Shown: in pieces, positions 1 through 8,070 of the stretch | Layout of the letters: each line of letters opens with the position of its first letter | Position numbering within the stretch: position 1 is the first letter of the stretch | DNA from: Pseudenterobacter timonensis | Lineage (GTDB): Bacteria; Pseudomonadota; Gammaproteobacteria; Enterobacterales; Enterobacteriaceae | NCBI RefSeq assembly: GCF_900021175.1 | Contig: NZ_FCOP01000011.1 | Location: forward strand, 1,331,947-1,395,946 | DNA: 64,000 nucleotides | Direction of reading: 5' to 3' | Program-made: the position numbers and the translations under genes | Notes under the pieces: generated by a model | Told to the model about the DNA's origin: nothing | The model's input: only the letters and a program-made list of their open reading frames with translations | Database searches by the model: none

Positions 1-1042
1 CGTCCATCACCCGGTCGTACTGGGCGCGGCTGTAGCGCGGGTGCAGGGCGGAGAGCTTAATCGAGATCCCCGGTCCCTCATAAATGCCACGACCGTTAGA
101 GGCTTTGCCGATGGCGTGGATCGCCTGCTGGTAAGAGACCATATAGGCCTGCGCGTCGGCGGCGGTCAGCGCCGCCTCTCCCAGCATGTCGTAGGAGTAG
201 CGGAACCCTTTCTCCTCCAGGCGGCGGGCGTTCGCCAGCGCCTCGGCGATGGTTTCGCCGGTGACAAACTGTTCGCCCATCAGCCGCATCGCCATATCGA
301 CCCCTTTGCGGATCAGCGGCTCGCCGCTCTTGCCGATGATGCGGTTCAGGGAGCGGGAGAGGTTGGCTTCGTTATGGGTGGAGACCAGCCTGCCGGTAAA
401 CAGCAGCCCCCAGGTGGCGGCGTTAACGAACAGCGACGGGCTGCGGCCAATGTGCGACTGCCAGTTGCCGTTGCTGATCTTGTCGCGGATCAGCGCATCG
501 CGGGTAGCTTTATCAGGGATACGCAGCAGCGCTTCGGCGAGGCACATCAACGCCACCCCCTCCTGGGAGGAGAGCGAGAACTCCTGCAGCAGGCTCTGCA
601 CCATTCCGGCGCGCCCGGAGGCGGTTTTCTGATTACGCAGCTTTTCGGCCAGCGTCCAGGCGAGCTGGTGAGCCTGTTCAGCGACAGGCTGCGGCAGGCG
701 GGCCTGCTCCAGCAGCATCGGCACGGCGTCGGTTTCGGCACGACGGTAAGCCCCGGTAATGGCGGCGCGGCTGACCGACTGCGGCAGGATCTGCTCGGCA
801 AATTCCAGGAACGGCTGCGGGGACTCCTCCGTCGCAACGGCGGCTTCTTCCCCTTCATTGGCGGCTCCGGCCAGCAGGGCAGGCAGTTCAGGCAGACCTT
901 CGTCGCTCTCCAGCCTTTCGAGATAATTAAAAATGGCCTGCTTAATCAGCCAGTGCGGGGTGCGATCGATACGGCTTGCGGCGTTTTTAATCCGCTCGCG
1001 GGTGGCTTCATCCAGCTTAACCCCCATGGTGGTCATGCCCAT
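1..1042 (-). CDS. putA: Proline dehydrogenase / P5C dehydrogenase and put repressor, 5' part only
   Basis: PutA oxidises proline to glutamate at the membrane and, when free in the cytoplasm, represses the put genes. Only the first 347 codons are here; the gene leaves the window on the left. The N-terminus begins MGMTTMGVKLDEATRERI, the ribbon-helix-helix DNA-binding module (about residues 1-47) that marks the trifunctional enteric PutA. It is followed by the helical linker and the beginning of the FAD-barrel region. The start is set by AGGAG seven bases upstream and by near identity to E. coli PutA. The gene is divergent from putP across a 403-bp control region with GTTGCA motifs. No frameshift is seen in the visible part. 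Confidence 0.97.
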   Translation of the reverse strand, partial: MGMTTMGVKLDEATRERIKNAASRIDRTPHWLIKQAIFNYLERLESDEGLPELPALLAGAANEGEEAAVATEESPQPFLEFAEQILPQSVSRAAITGAYRRAETDAVPMLLEQARLPQPVAEQAHQLAWTLAEKLRNQKTASGRAGMVQSLLQEFSLSSQEGVALMCLAEALLRIPDKATRDALIRDKISNGNWQSHIGRSPSLFVNAATWGLLFTGRLVSTHNEANLSRSLNRIIGKSGEPLIRKGVDMAMRLMGEQFVTGETIAEALANARRLEEKGFRYSYDMLGEAALTAADAQAYMVSYQQAIHAIGKASNGRGIYEGPGISIKLSALHPRYSRAQYDRVMD

Positions 1043-1445
1043 GCCAAAACTCCTGTCGGTGTTAGATTCTGCGGTTAGCCCGCAATATCCACTATGTTGC
1101 AACTTTGTGCAACCGTGTTAAATGTGACGCGGGTAACAAGCTGAGAAACCGCTGGATTGTTAATAATTGGTTATCAGGGATAACACTGCGTCAGCCTGCG
1201 ATTTATGCGGTGGTTAACACTTTTTGCGGGTGCAACCGGGAAAAGCGTGAGCGAGTGCAACCTATACGAAAGTCATATAAACCGGGGGCTGTTTTTCATG
1301 TAAATGCAGTGTTAAATCATTTGTGAATGGGCCGCGCTTACGGCAGGATACGCGCCCGACACGACAACACACCATCACCACGTTCCGGTGATCGAATAAC
1401 AAGGCAATCGGGATGGTTGCCGCGCGACAAGTCTGGAGAATTTGT
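1043..1445. promoter_or_regulatory. putA-putP divergent control region with PutA operator motifs
   Basis: This non-coding stretch separates the divergent putA and putP. The hexamer GTTGCA, known as the PutA ribbon-helix-helix recognition motif in E. coli, occurs at 1096-1101 (overlapped by its complement at 1098-1103), and as TGCAAC at 1108-1113, 1231-1236 and 1256-1261. That clustering is far above chance and supports proline-responsive autoregulation. A possible weak CRP half site (TGTGA) lies near 1123. Short open frames in this stretch have no coding character. The promoters themselves were not resolved. Confidence 0.75.
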
Positions 1446-2954
1446 ATGGCTTTGAGTACACCGATGCTGGTGACATTTTTCGTTTATATCTTTGGCATGA
1501 TCCTGATTGGGTTTATAGCATGGCGATCGACGAAAAACTTTGACGACTACATTCTCGGCGGTCGCAGCTTAGGGCCGGTGGTGACGGCGCTCTCCGCCGG
1601 GGCATCCGATATGAGCGGCTGGCTGCTGATGGGGCTGCCGGGGGCGATTTTCATCTCCGGGATCTCAGAAAGCTGGATCGCCATCGGGCTGACGCTCGGG
1701 GCGTGGATCAACTGGAAGCTGGTGGCGGGGCGCCTGCGCGTACACACCGAAGTCAACAACAATGCCCTGACCCTGCCGGACTACTTTACCGGACGTTTCG
1801 AGGACAAAAGCCGTATCCTGCGCATTATCTCCGCGCTGGTGATCCTGCTCTTTTTCACCATCTACTGTGCATCGGGTATTGTGGCGGGGGCGCGTCTGTT
1901 TGAAAGCACCTTCGGCATGAGCTACGAAACGGCGCTCTGGGCGGGGGCGGCGGCCACCATCCTCTACACCTTTATCGGTGGTTTCCTGGCGGTGAGCTGG
2001 ACCGACACCGTCCAGGCGAGCCTGATGATCTTCGCCCTGATCCTGACGCCGGTGATTGTTATTTTCACCGTCGGCGGCTTCGGCGATTCCCTTGAAGTGA
2101 TCAAGCAGAAAAGCATTGAAAACGTCGATATGTTCAAGGGGCTGAACTTTGTGGCGATTGTCTCGCTGATGGGCTGGGGTCTGGGCTACTTCGGCCAGCC
2201 GCACATTCTGGCGCGTTTTATGGCGGCAGATTCCCACCACACCATCGTGCATGCCCGCCGTATCAGTATGGCCTGGATGATCCTTTGCCTGGCGGGCGCC
2301 TGCGCGGTGGGTTTCTTCGGTATCGCCTACTTCAGCGACAACCCGGCCCAGGCGGGGGCGGTCAACCAGAACGCCGAGCGCGTCTTTATCGAACTGGCGC
2401 AAATCCTCTTTAACCCGTGGATTGCCGGGATCCTGCTTTCCGCCATTCTGGCGGCGGTGATGTCCACGCTGAGCTGCCAGCTGCTGGTCTGCTCCAGCGC
2501 TATCACGGAAGATCTCTACAAGGCGTTTCTGCGTAAGGGCGCCAGCCAGACAGAGCTGGTGTGGGTCGGGCGTTTTATGGTGCTGGTGGTCGCGCTGGTG
2601 GCTATCGCGCTGGCGGCGAATCCGGAAAACCGCGTGCTGGGGCTGGTGAGCTACGCCTGGGCGGGCTTTGGCGCCGCGTTTGGTCCGGTGGTGCTCTTCT
2701 CGGTTCTGTGGCCGCGCATGACCCGCAACGGGGCGCTGGCGGGCATGATCATTGGCGCGGTGACCGTTATTGTCTGGAAACAGTTCGGCTGGCTCGGCCT
2801 CTACGAAATCATCCCGGGCTTTATCCTGGGCAGCCTGGGCATTGTGATCTTTAGCCTCATGGGTAAAGCCCCGTCTGCAGCCATGCAGCAGCGCTTTGCC
2901 GAGGCGGATGCCCACTACCGCTCTGCGCCGCCGTCAAAACTGCAGGCGCAGTAA
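1446..2954 (+). CDS. putP: Sodium/proline symporter
   Basis: PutP is the sodium-coupled proline importer of the inner membrane (solute:sodium symporter family) that feeds PutA. The protein is 502 residues, the E. coli length, and is nearly identical to it. It is almost entirely membrane segments. Asp55 and Ser57, in the motif GASDMSG, match known sodium/proline-site residues. The ATG at 1446 is chosen over an upstream in-frame ATG at 1413 because it follows GGAG at 1435-1438 and gives the known N-terminus MALSTPML. A strong hairpin follows the stop. Regulation is through the shared putA-putP operators. Confidence 0.97.
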   Translation: MALSTPMLVTFFVYIFGMILIGFIAWRSTKNFDDYILGGRSLGPVVTALSAGASDMSGWLLMGLPGAIFISGISESWIAIGLTLGAWINWKLVAGRLRVHTEVNNNALTLPDYFTGRFEDKSRILRIISALVILLFFTIYCASGIVAGARLFESTFGMSYETALWAGAAATILYTFIGGFLAVSWTDTVQASLMIFALILTPVIVIFTVGGFGDSLEVIKQKSIENVDMFKGLNFVAIVSLMGWGLGYFGQPHILARFMAADSHHTIVHARRISMAWMILCLAGACAVGFFGIAYFSDNPAQAGAVNQNAERVFIELAQILFNPWIAGILLSAILAAVMSTLSCQLLVCSSAITEDLYKAFLRKGASQTELVWVGRFMVLVVALVAIALAANPENRVLGLVSYAWAGFGAAFGPVVLFSVLWPRMTRNGALAGMIIGAVTVIVWKQFGWLGLYEIIPGFILGSLGIVIFSLMGKAPSAAMQQRFAEADAHYRSAPPSKLQAQ

Positions 2955-2962
2955 ACTGTTTT

Positions 2963-2990
2963 CCCCCTCCCGCCGGGGAGGGGGCTTTCT
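2963..2990 (+). terminator. putP terminator
   Basis: A 9-bp GC stem (CCCCCTCCC paired with GGGAGGGGG, loop GCCG) lies 8 bases after the putP stop and is followed by a short CTTTCT tract. It probably ends putP transcription before the Fur-controlled efe promoter. Confidence 0.65.
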
Positions 2991-3079
2991 CCCCGTTGCG
3001 CCTCTCTGTAAACAGTTCCGCTGTAAAAGTTACGTCCTGCCAACAAAACGTAAACATTTCGCTTGTTTTTCTTTTTGTC

Positions 3080-3098
3080 GTAATGATAATCACTATCA
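3080..3098 (+). promoter_or_regulatory. Fur box upstream of efeU
   Basis: The sequence GTAATGATAATCACTATCA matches the Fur consensus GATAATGATAATCATTATC closely, in particular the core TAATGATAATCA-TATC. It lies about 60 bp before the efeU start, where E. coli has its Fur site. It implies iron repression of efeUOB. Confidence 0.8.
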
Positions 3099-3156
3099 AA
3101 AGAATTTACTTTTCTTTGCACTGTTTGACTGCAACAGACGTTTAAGGATATCTGGC

Positions 3157-3990
3157 ATGTTTGTCCCATTTCTTATTATGTTACGTGAAGGCCTCGAAGC
3201 GGCCCTGATCGTCAGCCTTATCGCCAGTTATCTGAAGCGCACCCGGCGCGGCCGCTGGATTGGCGTGATGTGGGTGGGCGTGATACTTGCCGCCGCCCTC
3301 TGTCTGGGGCTGGGCATTCTTATCAATGAAACCACCGGCGAATTTCCGCAGAAAGAGCAGGAGCTCTTTGAAGGCATTGTGGCCGTGATAGCGGTGGTCA
3401 TCCTGACGTGGATGGTCTTCTGGATGCGCAAGGTCTCGCGCAACGTGAAGATGCAGCTTGAACAGGCGGTAGATACCGCCCTGCAAAAAGGCAGCCACCA
3501 CGGCTGGGCGCTGATTATGATGGTCTTTTTCGCCGTGGCGCGGGAAGGGCTGGAGTCGGTCTTTTTCCTGCTCGCCGCTTTTCAGCAGGATGTGGGCATC
3601 TGGCCGCCGCTGGGAGCGATAGTGGGACTGGCAACGGCGGTGGTGCTGGGCTTTCTGCTTTACTGGGGCGGCATCCGTCTCAATCTGGGAGCGTTCTTCA
3701 AATGGACCAGCCTCTTTATCCTGCTGGTGGCGGCAGGTCTGGCGGCAGGCGCTATCCGCGCCTTCCACGAAGCGGGGCTGTGGAATCACTTCCAGGATGT
3801 AGCGTTCGACCTCAGCAATATTCTCTCCACCCACTCTCTGACCGGGACGCTGCTCGAAGGGATCTTCGGTTACCAGGAGGCACCGAGCGTCAGCGAAGTG
3901 GCGGTCTATATCCTCTATCTGATCCCGGCGCTGGTGCTGTTTGCATTGCCTTCGCGTCCTGACACTCAGCCGTCGCAGACCGCGTCCTGA
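3157..3990 (+). CDS. efeU: Ferrous iron permease EfeU (intact)
   Basis: EfeU is the inner-membrane ferrous iron channel of the EfeUOB importer, an Ftr1/OFeT family member. The protein is 277 residues with about seven membrane segments. It carries both REGLE iron-binding motifs, at residues 10-14 (MLREGLEA) and 129-133 (AREGLESV). The open frame extends upstream into putP, but the ATG at 3157 gives the known N-terminus MFVPFLIML. Unlike E. coli K-12, where efeU is frameshifted and silent, the frame is unbroken, so the transporter should work. First gene of efeUOB, behind a Fur box. Confidence 0.96.
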   Translation: MFVPFLIMLREGLEAALIVSLIASYLKRTRRGRWIGVMWVGVILAAALCLGLGILINETTGEFPQKEQELFEGIVAVIAVVILTWMVFWMRKVSRNVKMQLEQAVDTALQKGSHHGWALIMMVFFAVAREGLESVFFLLAAFQQDVGIWPPLGAIVGLATAVVLGFLLYWGGIRLNLGAFFKWTSLFILLVAAGLAAGAIRAFHEAGLWNHFQDVAFDLSNILSTHSLTGTLLEGIFGYQEAPSVSEVAVYILYLIPALVLFALPSRPDTQPSQTAS

Positions 3991-4034
3991 TGCGCCTGAT
4001 TTAGTTACAACATACTTTTTGAAAGGGAAAGGTT

Positions 4035-5162
4035 ATGGCAACACAATTCCGTCGTAGTGCTTTACAGCTGGGCGTGGCAGCGCTGTTTGCCGCCGCCTTC
4101 TCCGCAGAGGCAGCTGATATTCCGCAGGTGAATGTCACCGTCAATGATAAACAGTGTGAACCGATGACCCTGACGGTCAACAGCGGCAAAACCCAGTTCA
4201 TTATCAAGAACCTGAGCCAGAAAGCGCTGGAGTGGGAGATCCTCAAAGGGGTGATGGTGGTGGAGGAGCGGGAAAACATCGCTCCGGGCTTTACGCAGAA
4301 GATGACCGCTAATCTGCAGCCCGGGGAGTATGAGATGACCTGCGGCCTGCTGACTAACCCGAAAGGTAAGCTCATCGTGAAGGGCAACGCCACCGCCGAC
4401 GCCGCAAAGGGCGACGCGCTGCTGGGGCTGGGCGATGCCATTACCGCGTATAAAGCCTATGTCATGAAAGAGACGGCGGAGCTGGTGAGTGGCACCCAGG
4501 CCTTTACCGATGCGGTGAAAGCGGGGGATATCGCCAAAGCGAAATCCCTCTACGCGCCGACGCGCCAGCATTATGAGCGTATTGAGCCGATAGCGGAACT
4601 CTTCGCCGATCTGGATGGCAGCATCGATGCCCGCGAGGATGACTACGAGCAGAAGGCCGCCGACCCGAAATTCACCGGCTTCCACCGTCTGGAAAAAGCG
4701 CTCTTTGGCGATAACAGCGTCCAGGGGATGGAGAAATATGCGACGCAGCTCAACGGCGATGTGCAGGAGCTGCAAAAGCGCATCAGCGAGCTGGCTTTCC
4801 CGCCCTCTAAAGTGGTGGGGGGCGCGGCTGCTCTGATTGAAGAGGTGGCTGCCAGTAAAATCAGCGGTGAAGAAGATCGCTACAGCCATACCGATCTGTG
4901 GGATTTCCAGGCGAACATCGACGGGGCGCAGAAAATTGTCGATCTGCTGCGTCCGCAGCTGCAAAAAGAGAGTGGCGAGCTGCTGGCGAAGGTAGACGGC
5001 AACTTTAAGAAGGTAAATACCATTCTGGCGAAGTACCGCACCCAGGAAGGGTTTGAAACCTACGACAAGTTAACCGCCGCCGATCGAAACGCCCTGAAGG
5101 GGCCGATCACCTCCCTGGCGGAAGATCTCTCCCTGCTGCGCGGCGTACTCGGGCTGGACTAA
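4035..5162 (+). CDS. efeO: Periplasmic iron-uptake protein EfeO
   Basis: EfeO is the periplasmic component of EfeUOB, thought to bind iron and pass it to EfeU. It has 375 residues, the same as in E. coli. A Sec signal peptide ends near residue 26 (FSAEA/ADIP). A cupredoxin-like domain follows (about 28-118, with Cys41 and Cys103). The rest is the M75-type helical domain, carrying the HRLE form of its HxxE metal motif at residues 216-219. AAAGGGAAAGG precedes the start. It sits 44 bp after efeU and 5 bp before efeB, in one operon. Confidence 0.96.
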   Translation: MATQFRRSALQLGVAALFAAAFSAEAADIPQVNVTVNDKQCEPMTLTVNSGKTQFIIKNLSQKALEWEILKGVMVVEERENIAPGFTQKMTANLQPGEYEMTCGLLTNPKGKLIVKGNATADAAKGDALLGLGDAITAYKAYVMKETAELVSGTQAFTDAVKAGDIAKAKSLYAPTRQHYERIEPIAELFADLDGSIDAREDDYEQKAADPKFTGFHRLEKALFGDNSVQGMEKYATQLNGDVQELQKRISELAFPPSKVVGGAAALIEEVAASKISGEEDRYSHTDLWDFQANIDGAQKIVDLLRPQLQKESGELLAKVDGNFKKVNTILAKYRTQEGFETYDKLTAADRNALKGPITSLAEDLSLLRGVLGLD

Positions 5163-5167
5163 GTATC

Positions 5168-6448
5168 ATGAACAAGCAAGACGAGTACGACGTAGCGGAA
5201 CCCTCGCGGCGTCGGTGGTTAAAAGGGGTGGGGGCGCTGGGCGGCGCGCTCGCCCTGACCGGCGGCTGCCCGGTGGCACACGCGGCAGGGAAAAGCGCGC
5301 CGGGTACGCTCTCGCCGGATGCGCGGATGGAGACGCAGCCTTTTTATGGCGAGCACCAGGCGGGGATCCTTACGCCCCAGCAGGCGTCGATGATGATTGT
5401 CGCTTTCGACTCCCTGGCGAGCGATAAGGCGGATCTGGAGCGTCTGTTCCGGCTGCTGACCCGGCGGATCGCCTTTTTAACGGCGGGCGGACCGGCACCG
5501 GATACCCCCAATCCGCGCCTGCCGCCGATGGATTCCGGTATTCTTGGACCCTTTATCGCCCCGGATAATCTCACCATCACCGTGTCGGTGGGGGAATCGC
5601 TCTTTGATACGCGCTACGGCCTGCAAAAACAGAAGCCGAACGCCCTGCAAAAGATGACCCGTTTTCCGAACGACGCGCTTGATGCCTCGCAGTGTCATGG
5701 CGATCTGCTGCTGCAGATCTGCGCCAACACTCAGGATACGGTGATCCACGCTCTGCGTGACATTATCAAACACACCCCGGATCTGCTGAGCGTGCGCTGG
5801 AAGCGGGAAGGCTTTATCTCCGATCACGCGGCCCGCAGCAAAGGCAAAGAGACGCCGGTTAATCTGCTGGGCTTTAAGGATGGTACGGCTAACCCGAACA
5901 GCCGCGACGCGGCGCTGATGAAGAAGGTGGTGTGGGTGACCCCGGATCAGGGGGAGCCTGCCTGGGCGCAGGGTGGCAGCTATCAGGCGGTGCGTATTAT
6001 TCAGTTCCGCGTGGAGTTCTGGGACCGCACGCCGCTGAAGGAGCAGCAGTCTATCTTCGGGCGTGACAAGCAGACCGGCGCCCCTCTGGGGATGCAGCAC
6101 GAGCACGATGTACCCGATTACGCCCGCGACCCGAACGGGGAGGTGATTGCGCTGGATAGCCATATCCGCCTGGCAAACCCGCGTACCGCTGAGACCCAGT
6201 CGAGCCTGATGATGCGCCGCGGCTACAGCTACTCGCTGGGTGTAACCGCCTCGGGCCAGCTTGATATGGGGCTGCTCTTTGTCTGCTATCAGCACGATCT
6301 GGAGAAGGGCTTTTTGACCGTCCAGAAACGGCTCAACGGCGAGGCGCTGGAGGAGTACGTTAAACCCGTCGGCGGAGGCTACTTTTTTGCCCTGCCCGGC
6401 GTGCCCGACAGCAACGGCTACCTTGCGCAAGGGCTACTCAACGCCTGA
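5168..6448 (+). CDS. efeB: Tat-exported DyP-type haem peroxidase EfeB
   Basis: EfeB is the periplasmic dye-decolorising-type haem peroxidase of EfeUOB. It has been proposed to oxidise ferrous iron or to take iron from haem; its exact role is disputed. The protein has 426 residues. A twin-arginine signal is visible (SRRRWLK at 13-19, then a hydrophobic stretch to about residue 40), so it is exported folded. The family GxxDG motif is GFKDG at 235-239, with distal Asp238, and a candidate proximal haem ligand is His332. The gene starts five bases after the efeO stop and ends the operon. Confidence 0.96.
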   Translation: MNKQDEYDVAEPSRRRWLKGVGALGGALALTGGCPVAHAAGKSAPGTLSPDARMETQPFYGEHQAGILTPQQASMMIVAFDSLASDKADLERLFRLLTRRIAFLTAGGPAPDTPNPRLPPMDSGILGPFIAPDNLTITVSVGESLFDTRYGLQKQKPNALQKMTRFPNDALDASQCHGDLLLQICANTQDTVIHALRDIIKHTPDLLSVRWKREGFISDHAARSKGKETPVNLLGFKDGTANPNSRDAALMKKVVWVTPDQGEPAWAQGGSYQAVRIIQFRVEFWDRTPLKEQQSIFGRDKQTGAPLGMQHEHDVPDYARDPNGEVIALDSHIRLANPRTAETQSSLMMRRGYSYSLGVTASGQLDMGLLFVCYQHDLEKGFLTVQKRLNGEALEEYVKPVGGGYFFALPGVPDSNGYLAQGLLNA

Positions 6449-6496
6449 CACACTCCCCGCCTCTGTGCGGGGAAGGAATATTCTTATCCTTGCCTG

Positions 6497-6515
6497 CTGT
6501 TATCCTTGTGTCATA
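6497..6515 (+). promoter_or_regulatory. Candidate pho box for phoH
   Basis: Two imperfect direct repeats, CTGTTAT and GTGTCAT, separated by CCTT and followed by an A/T tract, resemble a PhoB box. They lie about 150 bp before the first possible phoH start. PhoB control of phoH is known in E. coli. The match is partial, so this is a candidate only. Confidence 0.45.
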
Positions 6516-6660
6516 TTTTTCTATGAGACTGATTCATCATGAAAGAATGCGATGAAGTTGCACTCAAGTAAATTTAATGTTGCATTTATGATAATTCCTG
6601 ATGTACTTAGAGTAAGACAGCGGTAGTTCCCGGTAGTAGCAGACATCACGGAGATCGCGA

Positions 6661-7725
6661 ATGGTAGGGTCCTGTACTGGACATGCTCACACTCTCAAGC
6701 GCAGCACCCCCTTCGGAGGCTCAGACTCCGAAAGCGATTTCTTCACTCAGTTTTTTCTCTCCTTTTACCCGACCTGGTTTTCCGACGTGCAGGATGATGC
6801 GCGTAGTTATCCTGTATCGTCATTCAAAAAGGCAAGCTATGGCTTACAAGGAAGCCAAACCTCAGATGTTCGTGCGCATAATCGCGCCGCGACGTGCGGT
6901 GCGTGTGATGAATACCAACAACTCAAGGTGCTCTCCATGGGAAGACAAAAAGCAGTGATCAAAGCTCGTCGTGAAGCAAAACGTGTGCTGAGACGGGATT
7001 CACGTAGTCATAAACAGCGTGAAGAAGAGTCGGTCACCTCGCTTGTGCAGATGAGTGGCGTAGAAGCAATTGGCATGGCGCGGGATAGCCGTGATACGAC
7101 CCCGATTGTTGCAAGGAATGACGCTCAGGCGCACTACCTGAATGCAATTGAGACGAAGCAGCTAATCTTTGCCACCGGCGAAGCCGGATGCGGTAAAACC
7201 TGGATTAGCACGGCCAAAGCGGCAGAGGCTCTGATTCATAAGGACGTGGACAGGATAATTGTCACCCGTCCGGTATTGCAGGCCGATGAAGATCTCGGCT
7301 TCTTGCCCGGAGATATCTCAGAGAAATTTGCCCCCTATTTCAGGCCGGTTTATGACGTGTTGGTGAAACGTCTGGGGGCATCTTTTATGCAATACTGCCT
7401 GCGCCCGGAGATCGGCAAGGTAGAAATCGCGCCGTTCGCTTATATGCGCGGACGTACATTTGAAAATGCGGTGGTGATCCTTGACGAGGCACAGAACGTC
7501 ACCGCAGCGCAAATGAAGATGTTTTTAACGCGCCTCGGGGAGAACGTGACGGTGATCGTCAACGGCGACATCACCCAGTGCGACCTGCCGTCGGGCGTCC
7601 AGTCCGGCCTGAGCGACGCGCTGGCACGTTTTGAAGAAGATGAGATGGTGGGCCTGGTGCGTTTTACCAAAGACGACTGCGTGCGCTCGGCCCTGTGTCA
7701 GCGAACGCTTAAAGCGTACGACTGA
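6661..7725 (+). CDS. phoH: PhoH phosphate-starvation-inducible ATPase
   Basis: PhoH is a cytoplasmic P-loop ATPase of the PhoH family, induced by phosphate starvation. Its role is unclear, possibly RNA related. The conserved protein starts at MGRQKAVIKARREAKR and has Walker A GEAGCGKT and Walker B VVILDEAQN. Two starts are possible. ATG 6661, seven bases after GGAG, gives 354 residues with a Ser/Phe-rich 92-residue extension. ATG 6937, after AAGGTG, gives 262 residues and begins exactly at the conserved core. The extension overlaps a second open frame and contains a perfect hairpin, so it may be leader rather than protein. Only the domain from 6937 on is certain. Confidence 0.93.
   Translation: MVGSCTGHAHTLKRSTPFGGSDSESDFFTQFFLSFYPTWFSDVQDDARSYPVSSFKKASYGLQGSQTSDVRAHNRAATCGACDEYQQLKVLSMGRQKAVIKARREAKRVLRRDSRSHKQREEESVTSLVQMSGVEAIGMARDSRDTTPIVARNDAQAHYLNAIETKQLIFATGEAGCGKTWISTAKAAEALIHKDVDRIIVTRPVLQADEDLGFLPGDISEKFAPYFRPVYDVLVKRLGASFMQYCLRPEIGKVEIAPFAYMRGRTFENAVVILDEAQNVTAAQMKMFLTRLGENVTVIVNGDITQCDLPSGVQSGLSDALARFEEDEMVGLVRFTKDDCVRSALCQRTLKAYD
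6712..6732 (+). promoter_or_regulatory. Hairpin in the phoH leader
   Basis: A perfect 7-bp inverted repeat, TTCGGAG paired with CTCCGAA around GCTCAGA, is followed 21 bases later by a TTTTTT run. It lies between the two possible phoH starts. It may be a leader or attenuator structure; this is an inference from the sequence only. Confidence 0.4.
6839..6958 (+). CDS. Possible 39-residue leader peptide overlapping the phoH core start
   Basis: A short frame, MAYKEAKPQMFVRII..., starts at an ATG preceded by AAAAAGGCAAGCT and stops at 6958, inside codons 6-8 of the MGRQ start of phoH. It is in a different frame from phoH and rich in Arg, Lys and Pro. The overlap would allow translational coupling with the internal phoH start. 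No known family is recognised. It could equally be chance, since the surrounding frame happens to be open from 6683. Confidence 0.25.
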   Translation: MAYKEAKPQMFVRIIAPRRAVRVMNTNNSRCSPWEDKKQ

Positions 7726-7742
7726 GAGTAATGATCCTTCAT

Positions 7743-7770
7743 AGCCCGGGCAACCGGGCTTTGTTTTTTT
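7743..7770 (+). terminator. phoH terminator
   Basis: Stem AGCCCGG / CCGGGCT with loop GCAA is followed by TTGTTTTTTT, 17 bases after the phoH stop. This is a typical intrinsic terminator. Confidence 0.9.
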
Positions 7771-7774
7771 AGGT

Positions 7775-8048
7775 AAACTGTGGCACGGCTTTTCCCTCTC
7801 CCAAAGGGGAGAGGGTAGGGTTAGGGCAAACCGTGGCACGAACTTTCCCCTCTCCCACAGGGAGAGGATAAGGGGGAGGGGCAAAACGTGGCACGAACTT
7901 CCCCTCTCCCTGCGGGGAGAGGAAAAGGGTGAGGGGTAAACCGTGGCGCGAACTTTCCCCTCTCCTGTGGGGAGAGGAAAAGGGAGAGAGGTAAACCGTG
8001 GCGCGAACTTTCCCCTCTCCCCTCTGGGGAGAGGGCCAGGGTGAGGGG
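7775..8048. repeat. Five tandem ~55-bp palindromic repeats (array A, copy 1)
   Basis: Five units of 53-56 bp start at 7775, 7828, 7883, 7938 and 7993. Each begins AAACCGTGGCRCGAACTT (or a close variant), then has a palindrome of the form CCCCTCTCC...GGGGAGAGG, then a purine-rich tail like AGGGTGAGGGG. The palindrome loops vary while the flanks are kept, as in extragenic palindromic repeats. There are no unique spacers, so this is not CRISPR. The same five-unit array recurs at 11243-11524, again just ahead of the tRNA-tail repeats. Confidence 0.9.
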
Positions 8049-8070
8049 AAATGCGAGCACGGTGCAAAAA

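Noticed and set aside
41..1078. 345-residue plus-strand frame
   Set aside because: It is the antisense shadow of putA, whose minus-strand product is clearly recognisable.
1105..1326. 73-residue frame in the putA-putP gap
   Set aside because: It starts at GTG within the PutA operator cluster, lacks a ribosome site and looks random.
1665..2915. 416-residue minus-strand frame
   Set aside because: Antisense to putP; composition (many His, Gln, Arg) is typical of a shadow of a GC-rich membrane protein gene.
2857..3169. Two short minus-strand frames over the putP terminator and efe promoter
   Set aside because: They run through the terminator hairpin and Fur box; no similarity to known proteins.
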